Assembly (NCBI RefSeq): GCF_004664715.2
Contig: NC_051068.1
Location: 49,698,953-49,762,952 of the forward strand
Length of the DNA stretch: 64,000 bases
Reading direction: 5' to 3'
Source: Peromyscus leucopus
Lineage: Eukaryota; Chordata; Mammalia; Rodentia; Cricetidae
Shown here: piece after piece, positions 24,303 to 35,160 of the stretch
Layout of the letters: each line of letters starts with the position of its first letter
Position numbering within the stretch: position 1 is the stretch's first letter
Made by a program: the position numbers and the translations under genes
Notes under the pieces: generated by a model
Databases searched by the model: none
What the model was told of the DNA's origin: nothing
The model's input: the letters and a program-made list of their open reading frames with translations, nothing else

Positions 24303-24775
24303 TTCTTATTAATAAAATCAAACGTGAGCCAGGTATTGGGGTGAACTGACAGATCAGAGAACCAGAACAAGCCACAGCTAACCTCACCTGGCCAACTTCT
24401 CAGCTGATCTTATTTCCTCAGACTGGATGCTTCTATGTCCTCATCCCAAATGGCTCTCAGCTGAACTGCCCCTTGAAAACCTGAAGCTTAACCAGCTAAA
24501 AGCTTAACCAGCTAAATGCCTTTAGTTTCTGGTCCTCATGCCTTATATACCTTTCTGCTTTCTACCATCACTCCCTGGGATTAAAGGCTTGCTTTCTGGG
24601 ATTAAAGGTGTGAGTCACCATGCTTAGCTATATCCTTGAACACAAGGATTTCTACCTCTGGAATGCTAGGATTAAAGGCATGTGCTACCATTGCCTAACC
24701 TCTATGTTTAATATTGTAGCTGTTCTATCTCTGACCCAGATAAGTTTATTAGGGTGCACAATATTTTAGAGAACA
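24303..24775 (-). mobile_element. composite repeat (family C), second copy
   Basis: Same order as 20265-20705: left end 'ttcttattaataaaatc', 'gacagatcagagaac', a 'cttatatacctttctgc' block, then several B1-like 'gggattaaaggc/gtg' modules near 24577, 24599 and 24670, and right end 'tttattagggtgcacaat'. A short tandem repeat of 'cttaaccagctaaa' lies near 24486-24515. Confidence 0.65.
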
Positions 24776-24782
24776 CAATACC

Positions 24783-24860
<78 letters not shown>
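24783..24860. repeat. compound microsatellite (CA)n(TA)n
   Basis: CA run followed directly by a TA run, at the position where the L1 tail resumes. Confidence 0.95.
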
Positions 24861-24861
<1 letters not shown>

Positions 24862-24900
24862 CTAAATATAGCCTATTCAGTCCATGTAATACCATTCCAG
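24860..24900 (-). mobile_element. LINE-1 3' tail, antisense, continuation
   Basis: 'cctaaatatagcctattcag' continues the antisense L1 that was interrupted at 24300. Confidence 0.5.
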
Positions 24901-25651
24901 TTCTTTGAGAGACCTATATCAAAATCTAAACAGGAGAGAGGCAGAAGATATCTTCAGTGAATCTCTAGATTCCATAAGCACACATATATGACATGCATTT
25001 ACCACACACATATGCATACAACAACAACATATTCATACATTGTACAAACACAAAGAGAGTTCAACTAATTTGATTAAAGTGAGTTTTTGAGAAAATTGGC
25101 TTCTTGGAATCAATACCACATCTTAAATTAAATTATATGTGAAGAAGTAGACATATTAGTCAATAAGATTGAAAAAGCAGCTTAGAAATTGAAACATAAA
25201 GTTGTTTTTTAAATTGAAGAATCATAAAAAAATAATATGAAACTAAGTATATTTGCAACTGTTCATGTGCATGGAAGTAAGAATCTCAACCTAAATTTGA
25301 TACCTTATATAAAATGAAACAAAGTAAGTCAGAATCAAATATAAATTATATAATAACAAGTTAGAACCTGATGTAAAACTACTGTGGTTGCTATTCAGTC
25401 AGAGCTCTTATTTATGTGACGAGAAGTACATTCTATAAAAATAAATTTCATTAATAAGACTACATAAATATTTTCACTGTCAAAAACACTGCTAACAGAA
25501 TAAAAATACAAGACACAGAGTAGTATGAGACACAGAAAAAGCACGTAGCTGACATATTTTCAGCTAGATTACACAGAACTTTGCCAAATATCTATGCTGT
25601 TTCATGTGGTTTTCTCAGTAGATCCTTAAACTAAATAGATATCCTAGAATG
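24901..25651. other. unassigned AT-rich DNA
   Basis: No gene or repeat recognised. Confidence 0.5.
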
Positions 25652-25750
25652 GTTTAAATTAGAGGTTCTCAACCTGTGAATTGCAACCCCTTTAAGGGTT
25701 GAATGATCCTTTCACAGGGGTTATCTAAGACCATCAGACAGAACAGATAT

Positions 25751-25944
25751 TTACATTATGATTTTTTTTTTTTTTTTTTTTGGTTTTTCGAGACAGGGTT
25801 TCTCTGTGTAGCTTTGCGCCTTTCCTGGGGCTCACTTGGTAGCCCAGGCTGGCCTCGAACTCACAGAGATCCACCTGGCTCTGCCTCCTGAGTGCTGGGA
25901 TTAAAGGCGTGCGCCACCAACGCCCGGCCTTACATTATGATTTT
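25751..25944 (-). repeat. young B1 SINE inside URR1, 15-bp TSD
   Basis: B1 body with T-tail at 25766-25929, essentially the cricetid consensus. It is flanked by ttacattatgatttt at 25751-25765 and 25930-25944. Removing it restores the URR1 sequence. Confidence 0.95.
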
Positions 25945-25995
25945 AACAGTAACAAAATCACAATTATGATGTAGCAGTGAGAGCAGTTACTGAAG

Positions 25996-26386
25996 GTCAT
26001 GATAGCACCATGGTGGGCTTCTTCTGGCCCCAACCTTTACTAAGCCTGAATTTCAGTTAAGTTTCATTTGCTGTTTAGGTGGCAGTTTCTGTTTCTAATA
26101 AATCAGGTGAGTGAGATATTGTATACCAGGCATGATTCAGCACTTCCAGCCTCAGCCAATCAGAAATATAGTGTGGCTGTTGCTTGCTTGGCCAATCATA
26201 TTTAGGATGACCTCATCCCCTCCTGACTGTCTATAAAAGGAGCCTGTGAGTTTCTCTGGTTGTCACCATTTTGTTGTATGGCTGACACCTGCATGTAGGA
26301 ATTCCTCTCTTGAGAAATAAACACTCTTCCTTTTGCATACATGAGTGGCAGTCTTTTGTGGGATGATCTGTGGACCCTAACATTCA
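25996..26386 (+). mobile_element. ERV1-like solo LTR inside URR1
   Basis: The LTR proper is 26000-26382 (383 bp), TG...CA (TGATAGC ... CCTAACA). The 4-bp duplication is gtca (25996-25999) and ttca (26383-26386), one mismatch. Excising it joins URR1 into 'ggtcaccacaac', which fits that family. CCAAT boxes lie at 26156-26160 and 26192-26196, a TATA box (TATAAAA) at 26232-26238 and an AATAAA signal at 26316-26321. The 4-bp TSD points to ERV class I. Confidence 0.8.
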
Positions 26387-26539
26387 CCACAACAAGAGGA
26401 ACAATATTAAAGGGTCACAGCAAATAAGAAGGTTGACAAGCACTGCTTTAGATCATCCTATCCCAATTACTTTCTAAACAGGCTGATGAGCTAACAGAAG
26501 AGATGCCACCAGGCAGGGTTAGAAGTGGTGCTTCAAATG

Positions 26540-26806
26540 TGAACTGTCCATCATATGCCCACGTGTTCAAACACTTGGTCTCCGGATATCGGTACTATTT
26601 GGGAAGGATGTGGAACCTCTAGGAGACAGAACATTGAGGGAAAAAGTGGCCCACTGGGGCATACCTTGAGGTTGTCTAGCTGAGTCCCACTTCCTGTTTG
26701 TTATTGGCTTCCTGACTGCTGATGCAATGTTATAAGACGAATTCCCCTGCTCCAGCAACCAGACCGTCTTCACGATGGTGAATTCTACCTCCCTGAAACT
26801 GTTAGC

Positions 26807-26849
<43 letters not shown>

Positions 26850-26935
26850 ATTCTAAATCCTTTTTTTCTTTAAATTGATTCCTGCCAGGTGTTTGCTCAC
26901 AGCAATGAGAAAACCGACTAACACAAAAATGTAGA
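26540..26935 (+). mobile_element. MaLR/ERVL-like LTR, sense
   Basis: 'ctatttgggaaggatgtgga', 'gtggcccactggggc', 'cttcctgactgctgatgcaa', then 'ctgaaactgttagcca', an A-run (26806-26847) in place of the usual poly(A)-signal region, and 'cacagcaatgagaaaaccga' near the end. This is a widespread rodent LTR-type repeat. The copies at 28590 and 30060 appear to be the reverse orientation. The subfamily name is not certain. Confidence 0.55.
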
Positions 26936-27420
26936 AGACAAACTAAAGACAGAAATTCTCTGCTTTGATTGGCTTAAGGTCCAGATGAGACCCATCCTGG
27001 TTCTCTTATATTGCCTTCAACCACAGCTGCTGTTTGTGTGGCAGTGACTGATCTTGTTCTCCTTGGCCTCTGGGAACAAGCCTACCATGTTTCCTATAAT
27101 ATTGTCCCACAAGATGACCATAGGCTCTGAGAGTGGAAGGCACTGAAATAACTGAGCATAGAAGAGCTCTTAACAGAAAGACCCAGGTGTCTCTGAAACC
27201 CTTTCTCAGAGCAATAAGGTGAGAACTATTTTTTAACAAGAAGAAGCAACATCTCTGCAGTCCTCTGACTTTGGAAAGAAGAGGACATGAGACACCAGAC
27301 TTCTTTGAACTGTGCCAACATACCTAATATACTGTTATTCTGGCCTTGTTTTAGCATTTTCTACAAACTATATTAAAATCACATAATCTGGAGTTCTTTG
27401 CTCTGCTCAGAATAATTAGT
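26936..27420. other. unassigned DNA
   Basis: No gene or repeat recognised. The 77-codon frame at 27006-27239 (-) has no domain I can name. Confidence 0.5.
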
Positions 27421-27631
27421 ACAACTTTTTTTTTTTTTTAAGACGGTTGCAGTGAACTTTATTGATGGTGTTCAAGAGAGTAGGGCTCCCTAAGCCCCTC
27501 CTGTTGTTCTGGGGGTCTGGGATGGAAACTGTGAGGGAGATGCTCAGTATTGGGGCCTGAGATGGGACAGGAACTGCTCAGCAGCTAAGGGTCTCTCTTG
27601 CAATACTTGCTGGGGTGGATAATCCAACTTT
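27421..27631 (-). pseudogene. Gapdh processed pseudogene (3'UTR only)
   Basis: On the minus strand this is the 3'UTR of rodent Gapdh mRNA: the 'ccccagcaag' block, 'ctgagcatctccctcaca', 'tttccatcccagaccccc', 'aacaggaggggc' and 'ctctcttgaacaccatca' ahead of the AATAAA signal (plus-strand tttatt at 27458-27463). An A-tail follows, seen as T at 27426-27439. It stops before the coding region, so the copy is 5'-truncated and codes for nothing. A short direct repeat, caacttt (27422-27431 region and 27625-27631), is a plausible TSD. It is L1-mediated retroposition of a highly expressed housekeeping mRNA. A few substitutions and indels against the mouse 3'UTR, as recalled, are visible, and no expression is expected. 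Confidence 0.88.
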
Positions 27632-27794
27632 GTTGTGAAACAACTTCATTATCTCTGATATTCAGGTCAATGATATATAACGTCTCTATTTTGGTTTGAT
27701 AAAATCATTTTATGTTAAGCTGTATTCATAAATGACCAAGAATAAGTTGTGATCTCAAATTAAATTCAGATCTGATTATTAGAAATAAAATAAT

Positions 27795-27935
27795 AGCCAG
27801 AGGGGAATGAATGGTACCAAGGAAAGTTTGTCTACTAGACTCAACAGGACTGATGCAAATACAAAGTCATAGAGTGTAACATTATTCATAGGACCTGCAA
27901 AGGTCCAAATCCAATGGAACCCCACTGGATTCCAC
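27795..27935 (+). mobile_element. LINE-1 3'UTR fragment (Lx-like)
   Basis: 'ccagaggggaatgaatgg' then 'accaaggaaag', 'caacaggactgatgcaaat' and 'ggacctgcaaaggtcc', in the order of the rodent L1 3'UTR. Short and diverged. Homology is lost after about 27935. Confidence 0.55.
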
Positions 27936-28559
27936 TGATGAAAATTATTTTTTGCTTTGCAAGTGGATGCCAATTTGAGGAATGGGAACCCATGCTCACT
28001 TTCCATTTTCAGCACTGTGATGCTGTCTGGCTTAACCTATGCTTACTTTGTTCAGGGTGCTGCAGTTTCTGCGAGGTAATATGCCCATTTGTAATGTTTT
28101 CTGTAAGCACATTTAGGAGATAAACACCATGGACATTTTTTTTCTGGTGTTTCTTTTTCCTTAAATGTGTTGTCCTCAGTTTATTCCAACTCTGTTGCTT
28201 CAACTCATCTATTTCTTTGATCTCTATATAAGTGTGAAACAATGTTTGAATAAAGAAGACATGAACATAAACCACAACTCATACTTCTATTTTGACATAA
28301 TATTATATATTGAACAGAGTATAGAACCAAATGTTCATAAACAAAGAAAAAAACCTGAATCTTCCCTTTCATCTAAACAACCAACTACTTTCATGATTCG
28401 TGGAAGTCCTGTATCCCTAATAAAAATTTTAAATAGCAGATTTCTATAAGTAATGATGTCTGCACAAACTGTTAAAGTCTTGCCTACCATATATATTTCC
28501 CTAATTCATCTTTAGTTTAAAAATTCTGTCTCAGTTTTTATTCTACTTCTGATAGTTTT
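27936..28559. other. unassigned DNA
   Basis: No gene recognised. It may be further diverged L1. Short overlapping frames on both strands show no domain. Confidence 0.45.
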
Positions 28560-28760
28560 GCATCCTGAATCACAGGCAACAGGCAGAGGAAGAAACACTG
28601 GTCTGGCATGAATTTTTGAACTTCAAAGCCCATCCCATTGACTCACATCTTCCAACAAGGCTACACCTCCTGCTACTTCCCAAAGAGTTCCACTAATTGA
28701 GGAAGCAATCAAAATCAGAGCCTATATGGGTCACTCTGATTCAAACCACCACTTTCTACT
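28560..28760 (-). mobile_element. MaLR-like LTR, 3' copy of a larger element (partial)
   Basis: 'cttcaaagcccatcccattg', 'ccaacaaggctacacctcct', and 'gattcaaaccaccac' at the right edge. Read on the minus strand, this edge is the TG-side start of a common rodent LTR. Together with 28760-30060 and the LTR that starts at 30060 it forms LTR-internal-LTR on the minus strand. Confidence 0.6.
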
Positions 28761-30060
28761 CCCTGGCCCTCATTGGCATCTACCTACATCATAAAGCAAA
28801 AGTGCATGAATCCCCACAGTCTTTCAGTCTGAAGACCATTTAACAATCTGAAATACCTTCTTAGACTCAAGGAAATCTCTTAATTTTACCCCCATGTGAA
28901 GACAGAAGCAAAAGCAAATTTCATACTTTCAAATGACAAGGGCACAAAATATACTTTAACATTCCAAATGGGAAGAATGGGGGTATATTTAGTACATACT
29001 GGACCAAAGCAAGACAGAAACACAGCAGTGAAAACTCCAGCTGTGTATCTGATGTCCAAGAGGTTAATTAATGCTACCCTTTCAGTTTTGCTGACTACAA
29101 CACAATTTTCTCTTTGGGGCTGGTTCCAGACCCTGTTAGCAACTCTCCTTGGCACGTATCCTAGGCCTCTGGAATCTCCAGCATTAGGAGTATACAGTGC
29201 AATACAGCTTCATAGCTCTGCAATGGCCTCTCCAGGCCTTGATGAAAAAATTACCTTGCCAGGTTCCTGGCCCCAGCAGGTTTCCTTCTTCATGGAGGAG
29301 CATTCCATCATCCCTTTCCTATATCCATCTTGACTCTGAATCCATAATCATGTGGTTGAAGCTGTCAAGTTCTTCTGCTTGCAGGGAATGGAACATGATC
29401 CCCTCTTTAATTACATTTGAATAAACTTTGTATTGTTGATGTCTTCCTTTTCTTATTAAGCTTTCCTTTAATTGATTTTCACAAATTGGAAGCATAGCTG
29501 TGTGGGGTCTTGCTCTGAGAACACCATTCTCTTTATTCCATTTAGCATCAGCCTCTTCTTTAAACTTTTAATTCCTTAATTACAAGATGTAGCTCCACTG
29601 TTACATTTCCTGGTGTTCCTTTTCTTCTCAAACTATACAATTGATATTTTCTTTGAATCTCTTTCTCCTTTTCATTGTATGCCTGCATAAGACTTGACTC
29701 CAGTAATTACATGCACAGGCAACACTAGGGTGTCTTGATGTGTTCTCTGCCAGGGACATTAATCCAAAATATTAGGACAGAGCAACAAGCAGCTACATGC
29801 TTTGTCAAAATGGCAGAAACATGTTTTGTACATTAGTTGCTAACATTCTTCCCCTCTGAAAACTCTTGAGCAAAGTCCCATAATTGACATCACTCTCAAA
29901 ACTACTGTTTTGCATACTCTTACTAATATTGCCCATTAAGCTCCACCTAAATTATTCAGCTGCTTTTCTAGTCCAAAGTCCCAAAGTCATCAATATTTCT
30001 TCAAGAAATAACATGGTTAAGTTTATCATAGCAAAATTCTAGTTCCTGGTACCAATTTCT
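28760..30060 (-). mobile_element. internal region of the MaLR-like element
   Basis: Long antisense stretch with landmarks I recognise from a common rodent interspersed element: 'tttctactccctggccctca', 'tactggaccaaagcaagac', 'tttggggctggttccagacc', 'gcaatggcctctccaggcc' and 'cttctgcttgcagggaatgg'. No intact reading frame. The 145-codon plus-strand frame at 28896-29333 is antisense to the element and has no known domain. Confidence 0.55.
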
Positions 30061-30341
30061 CTCTTAGTTACTGTACTATTCATGTGAAGAGCACTATGAC
30101 CAAGACAACTCTTATGAAAGAAAACATAAAATTATGAACTTGTTTACAGCCATAGGTACTTCGTTCAGGATCATCCTAGCTGGAAGCAGATAGCATTAGC
30201 ATTGCAGCAGTAGATGGGTGCTGCAAGCATCAGGAAAAGGTAATAGAATTCAACTACTATCACAAAAGCTGCTACTTGGAAAAGTCATCGACTTTTCTGA
30301 AAGTCAAGCCACGGCTTAAGAAGTCTTGGTGGTATTTTAGC

Positions 30342-30356
30342 ATACACACACACACA

Positions 30357-30432
<76 letters not shown>
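30342..30432. repeat. compound microsatellite (CA)n(CT)n(CA)n
   Basis: CA run, CT run (30360-30400), CA run. The flanking 'acgtatatatg' is degenerate. Confidence 0.95.
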
Positions 30433-30433
<1 letters not shown>

Positions 30434-30544
30434 ATATATGCCAATTTTGCAACGATTTCCTTGTATGCTATGTATGCTTCCAAGAACTCACAACAGTATA
30501 TTTTATCTGAAATACCTATCAAGCATCTAAGGCCAATTTTTCTC

Positions 30545-31220
30545 CTAAATTAGGCAAACTAAGCTTAGACCCTCCTCTCTTATACAGCCTTAGTGGTATT
30601 TATACTAACATGATAGACTCCTAACATTTACCTAATTGAGCACATAAATTCCCCTTTTCTGATACATTAACCGATTTTAACTCTTAGTTAACCTCCTCCC
30701 TTAACCACTTCCCTTTTGGGGTGTAAAAGAAAGCCTCATAGTCACTGTCTGAGGAAAACTCTTGTCTGTCTTTGTGACCCTATAAGAATTCAGGCCTGGT
30801 TATCTTGCTTTATCTAGAGCATTGCTACTACATAGGTATGTAACTATAAACCTCAGAGACTTAGACAGGATTTTGAGGATTTTGACTGGAGAATGAGATG
30901 GATAACCAGAAGAACAAGCTGGGAGATGAGGAAGAGCCAGATGGGGAAGAATGAGATAGGTAAGAAAGAGATGAGAACGGCCAAGAGGATGCAGAACTAA
31001 GATGAGAGAATTAATATAGAACTTAGATGGGACAGCAGATAAATGTAGAGAGAAATCAGACAAGAAAGGAGCTAGGCATGAGAACAGAACTGAAGCTATG
31101 TAGATAGAATTTTTATCCTAGAGGGATAAAGTAGGTGGACTAAGAGCCCTGTGTACTTACATTCTTTTCCTGAAAATAATTCTTGCAGTACATAGCTTCT
31201 CCTCTGGGCCTCTGGGGAGA
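30545..31220 (+). mobile_element. ERV LTR-like segment inserted in the MaLR-like LTR
   Basis: Landmarks seen in rodent ERV LTRs: 'gtcactgtctgaggaaaact', 'tatctagagcattgctacta', a purine-rich block at 30890-31070 ('gggagatgaggaagagcc', 'aagaaagagatgagaac') and 'cttctcctctgggcctctgg' near the right end. No TSD was found and the ends are approximate. Confidence 0.5.
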
Positions 31221-31480
31221 AGACTATTAAGGCTGTTCCTTCATAATATTTGAGAGATGAGAGCTTTACATATTGCTCTTACGGGATCAGGCAGGAAGGA
31301 AAACACTGGACCTGGGCATTGATCTTTTGAGAGCTCTCTACTATCATACTTGGTTAATAAGGCCACACCCCCTAATCTTTCTAAAAATAGTTCTACTATC
31401 TGGGGATCAAACACTCAAACATATGAGCCTATCTAGGCTGTTTTCATTCGCACTATCACAGGAAACTTGTTGTAGCTAAT

Positions 31481-31879
31481 GATGCTCTCCAGTTTTGGAA
31501 ACCAAAGAGCATTACAAAACATGGCTTAGGTTTGTAGTGAGGATACATTGATACCTAGGCCCTAAACAGCATGACACACACACACACAGAAAAAGGAAAC
31601 AGGTCACAGGAACCACTAGGTATCCTTCATTTTTCTACACTGATCCTATAAACTATTCAAGATATTTTTATGAAAGCTCCCTTCTCCTTCCCTAAATGTA
31701 GAAAATGTGGGGTTTAAAAAGATAGAACCTCTGTGAATAATGGACACTTTGGGTAATTTCTGTTTGTAGTTAGTTTATTACAGATTTGCAATTGATATAC
31801 TCTGATAAAAGTAGAATTAGTTTTCCTTAACCAGATGTCACTAGGTATATCAACTATTTAGTGCAATCCCAAGGCCCAG
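31481..31879. other. unassigned DNA
   Basis: Short CA run at about 31577-31588. Otherwise nothing recognised. Confidence 0.5.
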
Positions 31880-32110
31880 AGTAGCTGCCCAACACAAAAT
31901 AGATTCTATGGTTTTTGTGTTATATATTAGTTGTGTTTTGGTAATTTCTGTTATCGGGTTATTTCTTGTTTCTTTGATTTTCACTTTTCTTAGAGGTAGG
32001 ATAGTTGCTGTTAGTGGATAGGTAGGTGAGGAGAATATAAGAGCAATTGTGACAAGGAAAAGAATATGATCAAAATATATAACACGAAAAAATAGAAAAA
32101 TAATATGAGT
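31880..32110 (+). mobile_element. LINE-1 3' tail (weak)
   Basis: 'ttatttcttgtttctttgat' and the terminal 'gaaaagaatatgatcaaaat' block fit the 3' end of older rodent L1. Diverged. Confidence 0.45.
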
Positions 32111-32570
32111 AGGTACAGTAAGAGGGAAAGAAGGAAAACAGTCATATTTAATACCAGGCAGAGGTAGTACATCAATTAATGTCTAATCTATATAAACAGA
32201 TTTTTATTTTCTTTATGAACAGTAAATTTTCAAGTTGACTGCAGTCTTTATGGTGGCAGAGAGAGAGAATGATTCCATTGATACCTGCCACTTTGCTCTG
32301 ATGATGTGAGATCTCACATTGTGTGATGTAGCATTTTGTGGGACAATCTAATGACACTTCTGCTAATGTGTGACTTCAATCGAAGCCTTATCTTCACTGT
32401 CACCTCACCTGCACATCTCTGAGCCTTTAGCACTCTAGCCTTGCTATCTGTGGGTGATTCAGCTACAACTTGTAATCCCATTGATTTCTGGAGTTGTTTG
32501 TCCAGTTAGATGAATATCCTCATCTTGGAAGCAATGCTAGCGTGAAATGTTCTTTTCAGGTCAGGTTGTA

Positions 32571-32574
<4 letters not shown>
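32111..32574. other. unassigned DNA
   Basis: No gene or repeat recognised. Confidence 0.5.

Positions 32575-32621
<47 letters not shown>
32575..32621. repeat. (TA)n microsatellite
   Basis: Uninterrupted TA run of 47 bp. Confidence 0.95.
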
Positions 32622-32623
<2 letters not shown>

Positions 32624-34858
32624 CAAACAAGCTCTTAAGTTCTATATTATAACCTTATTTTGATAGCTTTGGTTGTTGAAAATATATTCATCACACATAT
32701 AAGTAATGTTACTATGGTTTATTCCTTACAAGTATTAAAATATCTGCATCTTTGGAGTTGCTTCCAGTATTTATTTCTTTTGTAGTAATTATATAAACAG
32801 ACAAATAATTGCATATGATGCTTAAATGCACCTGGAGACTTGAACTCAATTTGTACAGATGACTACCTAAAAGAAATTGGGTCTTTAACAAGCACAATCC
32901 AAAGGTCATATAATTTCCAAAACATTTTAGTAATTACCATTGATCCTTGAAGTAAAACATCTCAGGGTTCACATGCCAGACTTAAATTGGGTTTCATTCT
33001 CTTTTTGCTAACTTTTTGTTAAATTTAATAATGGTAATTTTAGTGGGACATATCAGCATTATATCATATACATGAATATATATGTATATGTAATATATGC
33101 ACTATATTACATATGTGTAAATATAAATATTATATATAATACATGTTAAAATTTACTGCTGTGGAAAAGTAGCATATTCAATTACTTTAATGTCTGTAAA
33201 CTTAGCAACTATATTAATGAACGGGAAACCAACAATAATGGCTTTTTTGAGGTACATGCATATGGTTTGGAATTCCTTGCAGGAATCATTCCATCCTGCT
33301 GCATTCTGTGTTTGTTTTTGCTCTCTTCCTTGTCCTCCCACTTCTCTTCTTTTCCTCCTCTTCTTCTTCCTACCATGGATTTCCTTTAGCATCTCTTTAA
33401 CCTTGTTCTTCTGTTCTACCAAGGACAGAAATCATGAAATCATGTGATCTGTTCCAGAAGCTGAAACCTCTGAAAGTTGTAAACAAAAAAATAGTTTTTT
33501 TTTCTTTTACATTTTCTCAGGTACTCTATTATGGCTCAAGAACATTGACTAATAAAGGGACAGTAAATTTTTTAAAAAATACATATTCATATGACACAAA
33601 AGGTATTTTAGTACATTTAATAAATATATTATTTCCCTATTGAACCATTTAGTAATTCACATCAAACAATTTTTATTCTATTTTAACTATGTACACTGTG
33701 TATCATTGTCCATTCTCTTTATCAAACACTGAAATACTTTATGGACACTGAAATAGTTTATTGATACATAAGCCATTATAGTCATAAGTTGGATTTGTTG
33801 CACTATATTCTTTGATTTCTCAAGAAACTCTTCTAGTTTCTACTGAAAGCTAATGATTGTCCTCTTCTCAATAAAACTGGTCTGTAAGAATACATGTATA
33901 TCTTGCCGGCAATTGTTGTAGAATGTCTAAGCACTTCTATTAATTACTCTGATGTTTTAGAATGATTTTTTAGATTTGCGTTCCCTAGGTTCTGTGGATT
34001 ATCAGTTGCATTGGTTCTCTGCTGTTTAGTTAGAATTTTTCCTGTGTCCCAGCTGGTCAGCTGGCAGTATAAACCTCTCCTGCTTAATTCCAAAAAGTTC
34101 AGGGCATTTTACAAGAGCAAGGAGACAGTCTTGCATATTGGTATACAGTGATCAAAATTTACTGATCTGTTGCTATGTGATGATCTACTTACATATTTTA
34201 AGAAAATGGTATCATTTGTGCTAATAAGGGACTTAATAGAAAAAGAAAACACATGAAATTTCCAAATTAAGATCTCATATTACATGACTCAGTTGACATG
34301 TTTCATTAACATGCTTTAAACTCTAGTAAGAAGGATGTCTTCATCACATGAAATTTCATATAGAAATCTATCTCTATAACTTTGACATTGAAACAAATGT
34401 TTAAGAGATTCAATGCAATGATCTACTAAGAGTGTCAGGGTGATATAAATGGCACCTATATAAAGCTGTGCTTTTCTTGTTGATTCTAGCATGAGGATAT
34501 GGATTTTGTTTTGTTTTTCGATGCATGTAAATAGTCATTTTCATCAAGTACTTTTCTAGACTGTGAGGACCTTCTCTTTGCCACTTACAAGTCATTTATA
34601 TGGAGATAAATTTAGAATGTAAAACATGCTTTTGTTTGCTAAACTCCTCCCCATGAACCACAACATCGCTGAAAGCATCTCTAGAATGAACTTTATAGTA
34701 CAGAATCTAGGAAGTGAGTTTTCTGTGTCCATTCAGCTTTTATCATTTCCTGCTACAAGGGCATGTGCTTTCCTAAATCCTTTATGTATTTTACAGTCCC
34801 ATACATCTATTCCATTCACTTGATTCAATTTCAGTGTATTTCTTTCTGTGTGTGTTTC
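32622..34858. other. unassigned AT-rich DNA
   Basis: Contains an AT-rich low-complexity patch at 33060-33145 and a CT-rich patch at 33320-33375. Frames at 33153-33447 on both strands come from the CT-rich patch. No gene recognised. Confidence 0.5.
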
Positions 34859-34871
34859 GGGGGGGGGGGGG
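34859..34871 (+). repeat. G13 homopolymer
   Basis: Thirteen consecutive G after 'gtgtgtgtttc'. A long G-run is rare in this AT-rich stretch. Confidence 0.9.
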
Positions 34872-35069
34872 TTGTTCTCGAGATGGGACAGTGGTCCCTG
34901 GATTTGGTAGCCAATTGATCTACCATTTAAAACAACTCACTTTTCTATTGCTTTCGATAGGCAAATCATTTACAGCCATGCACACTTTAAGAATAAATGA
35001 GTGATGTTTATATAGTTATATTTTTAAAATCTCAATAATGTATGTGAAATTACCTATAAGAAAAATGAC

Positions 35070-35160
35070 AGGAGCCTGGGGAAGTGGTAAATCATTGAGC
35101 ACTTGCCTAACATGGGATAATTATAATTCAATCACCAGAAACAAAAAATCAAACCAAACA
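35070..35160 (+). repeat. ID-type SINE
   Basis: 'cctggggaagtggtaaatca', then 'gagcacttgcctaacatgg', a diverged B-box and an A-rich tail ('aaacaaaaaatcaaacc'), as in rodent ID elements (BC1-derived). Confidence 0.65.

Larger units (their letters stand above)
25652..26453 (+). mobile_element. URR1-like hAT DNA transposon (non-autonomous), twice interrupted
   Basis: The element runs 25660-26445. Its ends are 'agaggttctcaacctgtg' on the left and 'gaaggttgacaagcactg' on the right, imperfect terminal inverted repeats. It is flanked by an imperfect 8-bp duplication (gtttaaat 25652-25659, ctttagat 26446-26453; 6 of 8 match), the length used by hAT elements. The internal 'cctttcacaggggttatcta' and 'aaagggtcacagca' fit the rodent URR1 family. 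There is no transposase. A B1 (25766) and an LTR (26000) sit inside it. Confidence 0.8.
30060..31480 (-). mobile_element. MaLR-like LTR, 5' copy, interrupted
   Basis: Left part 30060-30340 ('tcttagttactgtactattc', 'agagcactatgaccaagaca') and right part 31225-31480 ('ataaggccacaccccctaat', 'caaacatatgagcctat') are the two ends of the same LTR as at 28560-28760. The space between is filled by a microsatellite and by an unrelated LTR-like segment (30545-31220). Confidence 0.55.

Noticed and set aside
28896..29333. 145-codon plus-strand frame
   Set aside because: It lies within, and antisense to, a repetitive MaLR-like internal region.
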